This document shows, piece by piece, positions 52,462 through 60,701 of a stretch of 64,000 nucleotides of DNA. The position numbers were made by a program, and so were the translations under genes. Origin of the DNA: CAWJPW01 sp963844845 (lineage in GTDB: Bacteria; Acidobacteriota; Thermoanaerobaculia; Thermoanaerobaculales; Sulfomarinibacteraceae). The stretch spans positions 558,001 through 622,000 of the forward strand of contig CAWJPW010000008.1 of assembly GCA_963844845.1 (NCBI GenBank), in the 5' to 3' direction. The notes beneath the pieces are model-generated. The model was not told where the DNA came from and searched no databases. It was given only the letters and a program-made list of their open reading frames with translations. Position 1 is the stretch's first letter, and every line of letters begins with the position of its first letter.

Positions 52462-53304
52462 TCAGCTCGCTCCCCACTCCCGTCGCAGCTCCGCCGCGAC
52501 CTCGGGGTCGGAATTGTACGACTGCTCGGGCCGGGGTGCACGCCCGGCGCGAACGTCGTCGGCCCAGCGGCGAGCCGCCGTGACCGCCGCCTCGCTGAGC
52601 TCGGCGTAGGGCGCCACGAAGCGCGGGAGGGGAGGCGGCGAGATGCCGAGGAGATCGTGCACCACCAGCACCTGGCCGTCGCAGTCGGGGCCGGCGCCGA
52701 TGCCGATGGTGGGGACCGCCACCTCACGGGTCACGAGGGCTCCCACCTCCGCCGGCAACCCTTCCAGCACGAGCGAGAAGCAGCCGGCGTCGACGAGCTC
52801 CCGCGCCGCCGCCAGCACCGCCCGGGCGGACTCCACGGTTCGCCCCTGCACGCGATAGCCGCCGAAAGCGTGCACCGACTGGGGCGTGAGCCCCACGTGC
52901 CCCATCACCGGCACCCCGGCGCGCACCAGCGCCGCGACCTGCTCCGGCCAACGGCCTTCGAGCTTCACCGCATGCATGCCCCCCTCCTTGAGGAAACGCA
53001 CCCCGGCGGCGACTCCCGCTTCGACGCTGCCCTGGTAGCTGCCGAAGGGCAGGTCGCCCACCAGCAGACAGCGGCGCGCGGTGCGGGCCACCGCCCGGCA
53101 GTGGTGGAGCATCTCGTCCACGGTCACCGCCAGGGTGTCCTCGTGGCCCAGCACCACCATGGCCAGGGAGTCGCCCACCAGGAGGATGTCGGCGCCCGCC
53201 GCCTCGCCCCAGCGGGCGGTGGGGGCGTCGTAGGCGGTGAGCATTACCAGGCGGGAGTCACCTTTGGCTGCTGCAATCTGCGGCACGGTCACCGGATGCG
53301 GCAT
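52462..53304 (-). CDS. panB: 3-methyl-2-oxobutanoate hydroxymethyltransferase
   Basis: A 280-residue TIM-barrel enzyme that adds a hydroxymethyl group from methylene-THF to ketoisovalerate. VMLTAYDAPTARWGE, DILLVGDSLAMVVLGHEDTL, VMGHVGLTPQSVHAFGGYRV and IGIGAGPDCDGQVLV are the usual signatures. It heads the pan genes, 27 bp after the deoxynucleoside kinase gene. Confidence 0.97.
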   Translation of the reverse strand: MPHPVTVPQIAAAKGDSRLVMLTAYDAPTARWGEAAGADILLVGDSLAMVVLGHEDTLAVTVDEMLHHCRAVARTARRCLLVGDLPFGSYQGSVEAGVAAGVRFLKEGGMHAVKLEGRWPEQVAALVRAGVPVMGHVGLTPQSVHAFGGYRVQGRTVESARAVLAAARELVDAGCFSLVLEGLPAEVGALVTREVAVPTIGIGAGPDCDGQVLVVHDLLGISPPPLPRFVAPYAELSEAAVTAARRWADDVRAGRAPRPEQSYNSDPEVAAELRREWGAS

Positions 53305-53331
53305 GAAGCCTCCTCGACGGTGCCCGAGTCC

Positions 53332-54021
53332 TCACGGCGACTCCTCCCGGTTGGTGGGAAGCGTCTCGGTCCCGTGGGATCCGAGCGGCACGTAGACCTG
53401 GGTCCCGCGGCGGCAGCGCACGATCTGCTCCACCAGCGCGTCCAGGTCGGCGGGATTGCGGACGAAGTCGATCTCATCGGTGCTCACGACCAGCAATGGC
53501 GTCTCCCGGTAGTGGAAGAAGTAGTGGGAGTACGCTTCGCTGAGCCGTTCCAGGTAGTCGGCATCCATGTGCGACTCGTAGCTGCGGGCGCGGCGCCGAA
53601 TCCGCTCCATGAGCACCGGCACCGACGCCTGCATGTAGATCACCAGGTCCGGCTTCGCCACCTCCTGCTCGAGCACCGGGTAGAGCTTCTCGTAGATCTT
53701 GAGGTCGGCGTCGTCGAGCGTGAGGAAGGCGAAGATCCAGTCCTTGGGAAACGTGTAGTCGGCCAGCACCAGGCGGTGGAAGAGGTCGAGCTGACGGATC
53801 TCCCGCTGTTGTTGGAAGCGGGAGAGCAGGAAGTAGATCTGGGTCTGGAAGGCCGCCCCGGGCCGCCCCTCGTAGAACGACGGGAGGAACGGGTTGGTGG
53901 TGTCCTCGAGCACCATGACGCTGTCGAAGCGGTCGGCCAGCAGCTGCACCAGGGAGGTCTTGCCGACGCCGATCGGTCCCTCGACGGCAATGTGACGGAA
54001 TGGGATCTTCGGAGCGGTCAT
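53332..54021 (-). CDS. Deoxynucleoside kinase
   Basis: A 229-residue dNK/thymidine-kinase-fold protein. The P-loop is VEGPIGVGKTSL, and the ERS-like and LID segments are YMQASVPVLMERIRRRAR (with LID arginines) and PLLVVSTDEIDF. It salvages deoxynucleosides or, in similar family members, phosphorylates deoxyadenosine or deoxyguanosine. The specificity cannot be told. It overlaps the prenyltransferase gene by 4 bp (ATGA) and precedes panB, a placement that ties nucleoside salvage to cofactor synthesis. Confidence 0.9.
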   Translation of the reverse strand: MTAPKIPFRHIAVEGPIGVGKTSLVQLLADRFDSVMVLEDTTNPFLPSFYEGRPGAAFQTQIYFLLSRFQQQREIRQLDLFHRLVLADYTFPKDWIFAFLTLDDADLKIYEKLYPVLEQEVAKPDLVIYMQASVPVLMERIRRRARSYESHMDADYLERLSEAYSHYFFHYRETPLLVVSTDEIDFVRNPADLDALVEQIVRCRRGTQVYVPLGSHGTETLPTNREESP

Positions 54022-54890
54022 GCGGCGGCCAGTATCTTAGCAGAGAGGAAGAGGATACCCATCACCACCGAGAGCACGCCGTTGGCGGTGAAGAAGGCAG
54101 CGTCCACCCGCGAGAGGTCGTCGGGCGCCACGAGATGATGCTGCCACACGAGCAGGCCGCCGGCCAGGATCACCGAGGCGATCCGCAAAGCCCCACCGCC
54201 GACGAGCAGGGCGAAGGCGAGGAAACCGACCATGGAGGCGACGTGCAGTCCCCGGGCCACCACGAGGGCGGGTCCCGCGCCGAGGCGGGCGGGCAGCGAG
54301 TGGAGGCCACGGGCACGGTCGAAGGCCTCGTCCTGGAGCGAGTAGATGACGTCGAAGCCCGCCACCCAGCAGGTCACGCCGGCCGCGAGGGCCACGGGGG
54401 GCCAGGCGAGCCGGCCGGTGACGGCGAGCCAGGCGCCGGCCGGGGCCACACCCAGGGCGAGGCCCAGCCAGAGGTGCGCCAGCGCGGTGAAGCGCTTGGC
54501 ATACGAGTAGCCGAGCAGCACGATCAGGGCGGCCGGCGCCAGCAGCAGACAGGTGCGGTTGAGCATCCCGGCTGAGACCACGAAGAGCGTTGCCGACGCC
54601 ACCGTGACTGACCAGGTGAAGGCACGTGAAAGCCGACCCGCGGGGAGAGCCCGCCCCGCCGTACGTGGATTGTCCGCGTCGAAGGAGTGGTCGGCCAGCC
54701 GATTGAAGGCCATGGCGGCGGTCCGGGCCGCGACCATGGCCACCAACACCCAGAGCCATGTGGCCGGCGCCGGCCAGCCTGCTCCCGCCGCCGTGACGAG
54801 GCCGACGAGGGCGAAGGGCAGCGCGAAGACGGTGTGCTGCCACTTGATCATCTCCGCGGTCTCGCGGAGGTCGCGGGCGAGGCTGGCCAC
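54018..54890 (-). CDS. mqnP: UbiA-family prenyltransferase, MqnP-like
   Basis: A 290-residue membrane prenyltransferase with about nine spans. The two Asp-rich motifs are FNRLADHSFDADNPRTA and DVIYSLQDEAFDR. The first resembles the FNRxxDxxxDxxNPRTA form of MqnP, which prenylates 1,4-dihydroxy-6-naphthoate in the futalosine menaquinone pathway, rather than classical UbiA. The GTG start at 54890 lies 2 bp after the ubiX stop with AGGGG upstream. UbiX partners such enzymes by making the prenylated flavin for decarboxylation. Confidence 0.88.
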   Translation of the reverse strand: MASLARDLRETAEMIKWQHTVFALPFALVGLVTAAGAGWPAPATWLWVLVAMVAARTAAMAFNRLADHSFDADNPRTAGRALPAGRLSRAFTWSVTVASATLFVVSAGMLNRTCLLLAPAALIVLLGYSYAKRFTALAHLWLGLALGVAPAGAWLAVTGRLAWPPVALAAGVTCWVAGFDVIYSLQDEAFDRARGLHSLPARLGAGPALVVARGLHVASMVGFLAFALLVGGGALRIASVILAGGLLVWQHHLVAPDDLSRVDAAFFTANGVLSVVMGILFLSAKILAAA

Positions 54891-54892
54891 GG

Positions 54893-55507
54893 CTACCCCT
54901 GCCACCGCAGGTCCTCGCGGCCCGTCTCGACGCCGAGGAGGTCGAGCGCCCGCATGCAGTAATGGTCGGCAAACACGTCCATGGCTTCCGACCCCTGCGG
55001 ACGCAGGTAGAAGGCCGGTATGGGCGGCACAACGTTTGCTCCCGCCCGGGCCAGACGGAGCAGATTGTCGAGCAGGATCGCCGACATGGGCGTCTCGCGG
55101 ATACCCACGACCAGGGGCCAGCGCTGCTTGAGGGCGACGTCCGCCACCCGTTGGCCGAGCCCACGGGAAATCCCGTGGGCGAGGGCTCCGGCCATGCCCG
55201 CGGAGCACGGCAGCACCACCACGCCAGCGAGGCGGTGGGAGCCCGAGGCGACGGGGGCGGTGAGGTCGGCATCGGTCCATGGGTGCAGCCGGGCGCGCAG
55301 CTCGGCGGCGAGCGGCAGCTCGGCGGCGAAGCCGCGGGACGAGCTCCAGCCGGGCCCCAGCTCGTGCGCCGCCACCTTGCCGCCGGGCCCGGTGACGATC
55401 ACGTGCAGGGCATCGACCTGCTGGCTCTCCAGAGCCATGACGGCGAAGCGAGCGGCCAGAGCGGTCCCCGAGGCCCCCGACACAACGAGGGCCAGCTCAC
55501 GGGGCAC
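54893..55507 (-). CDS. ubiX: Flavin prenyltransferase UbiX
   Basis: A 204-residue UbiX that makes prenyl-FMN, the cofactor of UbiD decarboxylases. VVSGASGTALAARF binds FMN phosphate, and VVVLPCSAGMAGALAHG, RWPLVVGIRETPMSAI and PPIPAFYLRPQG are family segments. A UbiD partner is not in the window. It is first of the long minus-strand operon to serS. Confidence 0.94.
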   Translation of the reverse strand: MPRELALVVSGASGTALAARFAVMALESQQVDALHVIVTGPGGKVAAHELGPGWSSSRGFAAELPLAAELRARLHPWTDADLTAPVASGSHRLAGVVVLPCSAGMAGALAHGISRGLGQRVADVALKQRWPLVVGIRETPMSAILLDNLLRLARAGANVVPPIPAFYLRPQGSEAMDVFADHYCMRALDLLGVETGREDLRWQG

Positions 55508-55564
55508 GGCGCCCTCGGCTGCTGAGACGTCCGCGCATCACCGCGGGAGTATACCAGCCTGACA

Positions 55565-55583
55565 CTGTCAGTTTTCCTGACAG
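55565..55583. promoter_or_regulatory. CTGTCAG/CTGACAG inverted repeat upstream of ubiX
   Basis: A perfect 7-bp inverted repeat with a TTTTC centre, 58 bp upstream of the ubiX start, in the divergent region. Nearby TGTCA and TGACA words repeat it in part (55561-55570, 55614-55630). It may be an operator. The 324-bp gap 55508-55831 holds this site, an AT-rich patch (55640-55690) and the mini-ORF at 55753. Confidence 0.45.
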
Positions 55584-55752
55584 CCCCGCCGCCGGGCTCT
55601 CTCCCGGAGGGTGTCAGAGAACCCTGTCACGCCACCCCCGGGGGCAATTTTGTAGAATTGGTCGCAATCATTCCAAAACATCGACTTACAACTCAATCGC
55701 CGGGTCGGCACGAGGTTTGCCATTCCCCCCGGCACGAACCGGGAGGTAAACC

Positions 55753-55767
55753 ATGCACGACTCCTAG
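55753..55767 (+). promoter_or_regulatory. Mini-ORF (four codons) with strong ribosome binding site
   Basis: ATGCACGACTCCTAG is preceded by GGGAGG with a 6-base spacer, in the leader of the ComEA-like gene 64 bp before its start. It would encode Met-His-Asp-Ser. It may act as a leader peptide or be chance. Confidence 0.35.
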
Positions 55768-55831
55768 CACAGCAGCCCATGTCACCTCGCTTCCAGACCA
55801 ACTCGACTCAGACACCGACAAGGAGGTCCCC

Positions 55832-56170
55832 ATGATGCGTCGCGTTCTTCCCATCCTCGTGCTCGTGCTGGCCGCCGCCTCGCTGAGTGCGGCTGCCGAC
55901 ACCGCCGCCAATCCTGCGGGAGTGGTGAACCTCAACACCGCCTCCGCCGACCAGCTCCAGCTCCTGCCCCGCGTGGGTCCGGCCCTGGCCGCACGGATCA
56001 TCAAGTTCCGCGAGGCCAACGGCCCGTTCGCGAGCATTGACGAGCTGGTGGCGGTGCGCGGCATCGGCGAGCGCTCGCTGGCGCTCATGCGCCCCTACCT
56101 GGCGGTCAAGGGCGACACCACCCTCGCCGAGAAGGTGTCGAGCCGCCGCCGCTCGCGCGGTGAAGCGTGA
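55832..56170 (+). CDS. Secreted helix-hairpin-helix protein, ComEA-like
   Basis: A 112-residue protein with a signal peptide (residues 1-22, AAASLSAAA) and a pair of helix-hairpin-helix motifs: VNLNTASADQLQLLPRVGPA, ARIIKFREANGPFASIDEL and VRGIGERSLALMRPYL. This is the ComEA DNA-binding module used in DNA uptake. Tandem ATGs at 55832 and 55835 follow AGGAGG. The length is shorter than Bacillus ComEA, which has an extra N-terminal part. A pseudopilin gene follows, and comM is in the window. Confidence 0.86.
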   Translation: MMRRVLPILVLVLAAASLSAAADTAANPAGVVNLNTASADQLQLLPRVGPALAARIIKFREANGPFASIDELVAVRGIGERSLALMRPYLAVKGDTTLAEKVSSRRRSRGEA

Positions 56171-56193
56171 GTGCGGGTCGGACGGACCCGCAC
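56171..56193 (+). terminator. Hairpin at the end of the ComEA-like gene
   Basis: GTGCGGGTC pairs perfectly with GACCCGCAC around GGACG, starting right after the stop codon. It has no T run and may stabilise or slow the transcript. Confidence 0.4.
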
Positions 56194-56232
56194 TGAGAGG
56201 AACTGACACAACCAACGCAGCGTGGACGGGAT

Positions 56233-56256
56233 GCGGCCCTTCGGGGCCGCTTCTTT
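56233..56256 (+). terminator. Intrinsic terminator between the ComEA-like and pseudopilin genes
   Basis: GCGGCCC (56233-56239) and GGGCCGC (56244-56250) pair around TTCG, followed by TTCTTT. It lies only 14 bp before the pseudopilin ATG, so it could also act as an attenuator in the pseudopilin leader. Confidence 0.6.
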
Positions 56257-56269
56257 ACAGGAGGTTGGC

Positions 56270-56893
56270 ATGATGTTCAAAGACCTCAGACTTCGCTCGC
56301 GCCGCCAGAGCGGCTTCTCCCTGGTGGAGCTCCTGGTGGCCCTGATGATGGTCGGCCTGACCCTGGCGGTGACGCTCCCCGCCCTCGCCGAGGTGCGGCG
56401 CCGCGCCGCTCTCGACCACTCCGCCCGCCTGGTGGGTGGACTCATGGCCGAGGGCCGGGCGATGGCGATCCTCCAGCGCCAGGCCAAGGCCCTGGTGTTC
56501 GAGCGGGCGGAAGCAGGCTGGCATTGCTTTCTCGCCGAGGACGGCAACGGTGACGGCGTCAACCACCGCGACCTCGGGCGGGGCCGCGACCATGTGATCG
56601 GCGAGGTGCTCGAGCTCAAGAGCGCCATCGCCGGCCTCGGCATCCTGGCCGGCGAGATCATTCCGGACCCCTGCGGCCGCGGGCTTCTCCGCGGCGATCC
56701 CTACGACCCCGTGAGGGCAGGCCGTGGCGACATCATCACCTTCACCCCCGACGGCACCGGCACGCCCAGCTCGGTCTACTTCTCGGACCACCGCTCGCGC
56801 ATGCGCGTGCTCCGCGTGATGGGCTCCACCGGCAGGGTCAAGGGCATGAGCTGGCGGGTCGGGCAGCCCCAGTGGCGGCGCGTCGGTTTCTAA
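56270..56893 (+). CDS. Type IV pseudopilin-like protein (GspH type)
   Basis: A 207-residue prepilin. The N-terminus has basic residues followed by the prepilin peptidase site (QSG then FSLVELLVAL), with Glu5 conserved, and the hydrophobic helix. The soluble part contains FLAEDGNGDGVN and FTPDGTGTPSSVYFSDHRSR, the pattern of GspH/FimT minor pseudopilins. The ATG at 56270 follows AGGAGG at 56259-56264. It may serve in a type II secretion, type IV pilus or DNA uptake apparatus. The 170-bp gap after its stop (56894-57063) shows nothing clear. Confidence 0.88.
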   Translation: MMFKDLRLRSRRQSGFSLVELLVALMMVGLTLAVTLPALAEVRRRAALDHSARLVGGLMAEGRAMAILQRQAKALVFERAEAGWHCFLAEDGNGDGVNHRDLGRGRDHVIGEVLELKSAIAGLGILAGEIIPDPCGRGLLRGDPYDPVRAGRGDIITFTPDGTGTPSSVYFSDHRSRMRVLRVMGSTGRVKGMSWRVGQPQWRRVGF

Positions 56894-57063
56894 GCACGCA
56901 GAGCTCACGGCCTCTCTGCTGCGGCGCCAGCCTCTCTGGCCGCGACGACGCCCGGCCCGACCGCGGGATCGTCGGTGGCATGCTTTCGGGCGTGCAATTA
57001 CGTCCTGGCCTCACCACCCCGACCGCCGGGCTGCTGCGCCGGCGATCGGGGCGGCGGCCGCCT

Positions 57064-58014
57064 CTACGGGACTCTCACGTCATGGGTGAGGACGGCGCCG
57101 GCGGGAACCGTGACCGGTCCCAGCACCACCGAGCGGATCACCCGCGCTCCCCGCTCGACCACGGCGCCTTCGGCCACCACCGACTCGGCGACCACGGCAT
57201 CCGCCGCGATCCGCACACGTCTGCCGATCATGGCCTCACCCAGCACGGCGCCAGGTTCCACGGTGGCTCCGGGATCCACCCAGGTGTGACCGGCAAGCCG
57301 GGCGAGGACAGCCTCCAGATAGGCGGTCGGCGTGCCCACCTCGCGCCACAGCCCGCTCACCACAACGCCCAGCAGGCATCCGCTGGCCATGGCCGGCTCG
57401 AGGAGGGCGGAGCGCAGCTCGCCGGGCTCCTCGGGCAACCGTGCCAGTGCCTCGCGGGCGATCACCATGGCCCCGGGGTAGACAAACGGGGCCTCGCCGG
57501 GAGCGGGCTCGCCGGGAGGTGCTATCTCCGTGACGCGGTCGTCGCGGTCCAGGTGGACCCGCGACCAGCGCCGGGGGTCGAGGTGGGGGAGCAGCGCCAT
57601 GGTGGCCAGGGCGTCGCCGCGGCGATGACGCTCGAGCACGGGCTCGAGATCGAGCTCGAGAACGCCGTCGCCGTTGAGGAGCAGCACCGGCCCGTCGTCA
57701 CCGAGGAGGCCGCGCGCACGGGCGAGGCCGAGGCCCCCCGCCGTACCCATGAGCTGGTCCTCGCGCGAGACTGCAAGCTCGACCCCCTCCGGGACGGCCC
57801 CCTCCAGGGCCCGCGCCATGACCTCGCCCAGGTGCCAGGTGTTGGCCACGACACGGCGGCAGCCGGCCCGGGCGGCCTGAGCCAGCGCCCAGCTCGCCAG
57901 CGGTCGGTCGAGGACGGGCAGCGCCGGCTTGGGGAGAACAGCGCTCAGCGGACGCATGCGCTCGCCGCGGCCGGCGACGAGCACCATGGCGCAGCTGGGC
58001 CGGTCGGTGCTCAC
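57064..58014 (-). CDS. Sugar-1-phosphate nucleotidyltransferase, MurU-like, with beta-helix tail
   Basis: A 316-residue NTP-transferase. The signature AMVLVAGRGERMRPLSAVLP then KPALPVLDRPL matches the family. NDP-sugar binding is at LLLNGDGVLELDL. The closest character I see is MurU, the MurNAc-1-phosphate uridylyltransferase that works with AmgK, but it also has a C-terminal left-handed beta-helix of hexapeptides (VDPGATVEPGAVLGEAMIG), which MurU lacks. The GTG start at 58014 overlaps the CYTH stop (GTGA). Confidence 0.82.
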   Translation of the reverse strand: MSTDRPSCAMVLVAGRGERMRPLSAVLPKPALPVLDRPLASWALAQAARAGCRRVVANTWHLGEVMARALEGAVPEGVELAVSREDQLMGTAGGLGLARARGLLGDDGPVLLLNGDGVLELDLEPVLERHRRGDALATMALLPHLDPRRWSRVHLDRDDRVTEIAPPGEPAPGEAPFVYPGAMVIAREALARLPEEPGELRSALLEPAMASGCLLGVVVSGLWREVGTPTAYLEAVLARLAGHTWVDPGATVEPGAVLGEAMIGRRVRIAADAVVAESVVAEGAVVERGARVIRSVVLGPVTVPAGAVLTHDVRVP

Positions 58015-58580
58015 GGTGCGAAGACCATGTCCTCGGGGAGGTCGAGCTCGGGGTGGGCCGCGCGGTAGGTTTGCCAGAGGCTGACGTACGATCCCCGCAC
58101 CGCAGACGCCACCTCGAGGCCGAGGTTCGCCGCCGTGCTCTCCGGGCCGTCGCCCGCGCCCTCCAGCTCCACGAAGTCCCCCATGGGGGTATGGTCGAGG
58201 GCCACCTCGACACCGTCCAGCCGCCACTGCTCGCGGTCCTTTTCGTAGCGCAGGCGGGGCACGAAGCCGAGGCGGAGGAGGATGGCGCCCACGGTGTCCG
58301 GGTCCGCCACCATCGTCTCCAGCTCCGCACGGTTCTTCACCGCACCCTCGTAGCGGGCGCGGCCTTTGAACGTGAGTAGGCTGAGCCCGCCGTGACGACG
58401 CAGGCGGAGCACCTCCCCGGCGGCGGCCAGCGTCCCGCCGGCAGTGTCGAAGAGGGTGTTCTCCTCGCGACCCAAGGGTTCGTGCCGATGCGCTCCCGCG
58501 GCCAGCAGGCGCCGGCGCACCACGCCGAGGGAGGTCACTGGAATCTTGAGCTCGCGCTCGGTGGGGGTCCTGCCTGACAC
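58011..58580 (-). CDS. CYTH-domain protein
   Basis: A 189-residue CYTH-fold protein (class IV adenylate cyclase, thiamine-triphosphatase, tripolyphosphatase group). The ExExK motif is ERELK near the start, and REENTLFDTAGG, EVLRLRRHGG and KNRAELET supply the tunnel of basic and acidic residues. A triphosphate substrate is expected; thiamine triphosphate, tripolyphosphate or ATP cannot be told apart. The start is set at GTG 58580 (MSGRTPTERELK), the last start before the motif. It overlaps the nucleotidyltransferase gene. Confidence 0.85.
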   Translation of the reverse strand: MSGRTPTERELKIPVTSLGVVRRRLLAAGAHRHEPLGREENTLFDTAGGTLAAAGEVLRLRRHGGLSLLTFKGRARYEGAVKNRAELETMVADPDTVGAILLRLGFVPRLRYEKDREQWRLDGVEVALDHTPMGDFVELEGAGDGPESTAANLGLEVASAVRGSYVSLWQTYRAAHPELDLPEDMVFAP

Positions 58581-58859
58581 GCCCAGAGCGTAGCGCGCTC
58601 CGCGCCGGCACGCCACCGCCGATCACTCCCCTCAGCAGGCGTCGGGCACGCCCGGGGGTGCGGGGTCGGGGAAGCGCCGAGGTTGCACGCCACCCAGGCG
58701 TAAGGCCCTCGCCCGGCCTCACGACCCAAGTCGGCATCACTGTGCGGTCATCACGCGGGTGGCGCCTCGGCGCTGCTCCTTTGCCTGAGGCTCGGCCGCG
58801 CGCGCAACGGGAAGGGAGAAGGACGCCGTGCCTGTTACCGCAACGGCAGGGGAGGACCT

Positions 58860-59795
58860 ATGAACATCGCTTCCGACGTCACCCGCCTGGTGGGCCACAC
58901 CCCGCTGGTGAAGATCAACCGCATGGCCGAGGGCCTGCCCGCCCAGGTGGTGGCCAAGCTGGAGTTCTTCAACCCCGCCGGCTCGGTCAAGGACCGCATC
59001 GGCGTGGCCATGGTGGAGTACCTCGAACGCCAGGGAGCTCTACGCCCCGGCGTCTCCACCATCGTCGAACCCACCTCGGGCAACACCGGCATCGCGCTTG
59101 CCATGGTCGCCGCCGCGCGCGGCTACCGTTGCGTCCTCACCATGCCCGAGTCCATGTCGCTCGAGCGCCGCAAGGTGCTCAAGCTGCTCGGGGCCGAGTT
59201 GGTGCTCACTCCCGCCGCCGAAGGGATGAAGGGAGCTGCCGCCCGGGCCGAGCAGCTGGTGGCCGAGATCGAGGGGGCGGTGATGCCACAGCAGTTCACC
59301 AACCCCGCCAACCCCGCCGTTCACACCACGACCACCGCCGAGGAGCTGTGGCGCGACACCGACGGGCGCATGGACGTGCTGGTCGCCGGCGTGGGCACCG
59401 GCGGCACCATCACCGGGATCGGGCGGGTGTGGAAGGCGCGCAAACCGGAGGTGAGCATCGTGGCGGTCGAGCCCGCAGCATCGCCGGTGATCTCCGGCGG
59501 TGAGCCCGGGCCTCACCCGCTCCAGGGCATCGGGGCCGGCTTCATCCCCGCCAACCTCGAGGTCGACCTCGTGGACGAGGTGGTCACGGTAGCCAACGAC
59601 GATGCCTTCGCCTGTGCCCGCCGGCTGGCGCGCGAGGAGGGCATCCTCGCGGGCATCTCGTCCGGGGCCGCAGCGTGGGCGGCCCTGAAGATCGCGGCGC
59701 GCCCGGAGATGGCCGGCAGGATGGTCGTGTTCGTGGTGCCCTCGCCGGCAGAACGCTACGTTTCAACCGCGCTCTTCGCGGGTCTCGACGACTGA
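58860..59795 (+). CDS. cysK: Cysteine synthase A
   Basis: A 311-residue PLP enzyme that makes cysteine from O-acetylserine and sulfide. The PLP lysine is Lys44 (FFNPAGSVKDRIG). The phosphate loop is GVGTGGTI, and the substrate loop is VEPTSGNTG. The ATG follows GGGGAGG. The 243-bp upstream region (58617-58859) has no known leader motif that I can recognise. Its stop is 1 base from the end of the convergent DAG-kinase-like gene. Confidence 0.95.
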   Translation: MNIASDVTRLVGHTPLVKINRMAEGLPAQVVAKLEFFNPAGSVKDRIGVAMVEYLERQGALRPGVSTIVEPTSGNTGIALAMVAAARGYRCVLTMPESMSLERRKVLKLLGAELVLTPAAEGMKGAAARAEQLVAEIEGAVMPQQFTNPANPAVHTTTTAEELWRDTDGRMDVLVAGVGTGGTITGIGRVWKARKPEVSIVAVEPAASPVISGGEPGPHPLQGIGAGFIPANLEVDLVDEVVTVANDDAFACARRLAREEGILAGISSGAAAWAALKIAARPEMAGRMVVFVVPSPAERYVSTALFAGLDD

Positions 59796-60701
59796 TCAGC
59801 GGGCAACGGCGGTCCCGTCGGGCAACCGTACGAGGAGAGGCTCGGGATCGATCCACACCTCCACCGGCAGGTAACCCACCGGATCGCCGTCGACCTGGTA
59901 GGGCACCCGGGCACCACCACGCGGCTCTAGCACCAGGCGTTGACTCGCCAGCCGTACGACATCGCGGCGACGCACGTGCGCGCCGCGGGGGATGCCGAGA
60001 AAGAAGGCGATGGCCGCCCATCTTCCCACCCGTCGCTGCACCACCACGTCGAAGGCGTCGGCGAAGGGATCGGCCGCCGGCGTCGCAGCCCACGGCCCGC
60101 CGTAGCAGCGCGAGTTGCCGACGATCGCCCAGCCGCCCTCCACCGTCGCGTCGCCATTTGTCACCCGGAGGCGCGGCAGGCGCGCGCGCACGAGCTCCAC
60201 TGCGGCCTGCAGCGCGATCCCGACCTTCCCACCCCGCCGCTTGAGCGTCGGCAGGAGAGCATCCAGCACGACGGCATCCGGACCGGCCGAGAGCATGAGA
60301 AGGAAGACCTCACCCCGGTCGGTGCGCCCCACCCGCATGGGCCGATCGCTGCCACCGAGGAGAGCTTCCAGCGCCGCCGGCGCCGGCCGCGGGATTCCCA
60401 GCTCGTAGGCCAGCACCGAGGTCGTGCCTCCGGGCACGACGCCCATGGCCGTGTCCGAGCCCAGCAGCGCCCGTGCGACCTCGTTGTAGGTCCCATCGCC
60501 GCCAAAGGCCAGGGTCAGCGGGTAACCGCCGGCCACTGCCCTTCGCCCGAGCCGCTCACCGTCTCCCGGGGCGGCGGTAGGCCACCACTCCAACTCGACT
60601 CCGGCCGCTGCCGCCGCCGCGTCCACCGCCGGGCGCTGGGCCAGGAGCCGCCCGCCGCCCGCCACCGGATTGTACACCACCGGGACCTTCGACCCGCTCA
60701 C
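59796..60701 (-). CDS. Diacylglycerol/sphingosine-kinase-like lipid kinase
   Basis: A 301-residue protein of the DAGK catalytic family. VVYNPVAGGGRLL is the opening motif, and TLAFGGDGTYNEVARALLG is the ATP-binding GGDGT motif. VPGGTTSVLAYELGIP is the later GTxND-like segment, here altered (GTTSVLA), so substrate or activity may differ. The C-terminal domain ends near VDGDPVGYLPVEVWIDPE. It overlaps ruvB by 4 bp. Confidence 0.88.
   Translation of the reverse strand: MSGSKVPVVYNPVAGGGRLLAQRPAVDAAAAAAGVELEWWPTAAPGDGERLGRRAVAGGYPLTLAFGGDGTYNEVARALLGSDTAMGVVPGGTTSVLAYELGIPRPAPAALEALLGGSDRPMRVGRTDRGEVFLLMLSAGPDAVVLDALLPTLKRRGGKVGIALQAAVELVRARLPRLRVTNGDATVEGGWAIVGNSRCYGGPWAATPAADPFADAFDVVVQRRVGRWAAIAFFLGIPRGAHVRRRDVVRLASQRLVLEPRGGARVPYQVDGDPVGYLPVEVWIDPEPLLVRLPDGTAVAR

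Noticed and set aside
58617..58859. Sulfur-responsive leader (SAM riboswitch or T-box) before cysK
   Set aside because: I could not find the conserved words or a terminator hairpin of either type; the region shows only GC-rich sequence.
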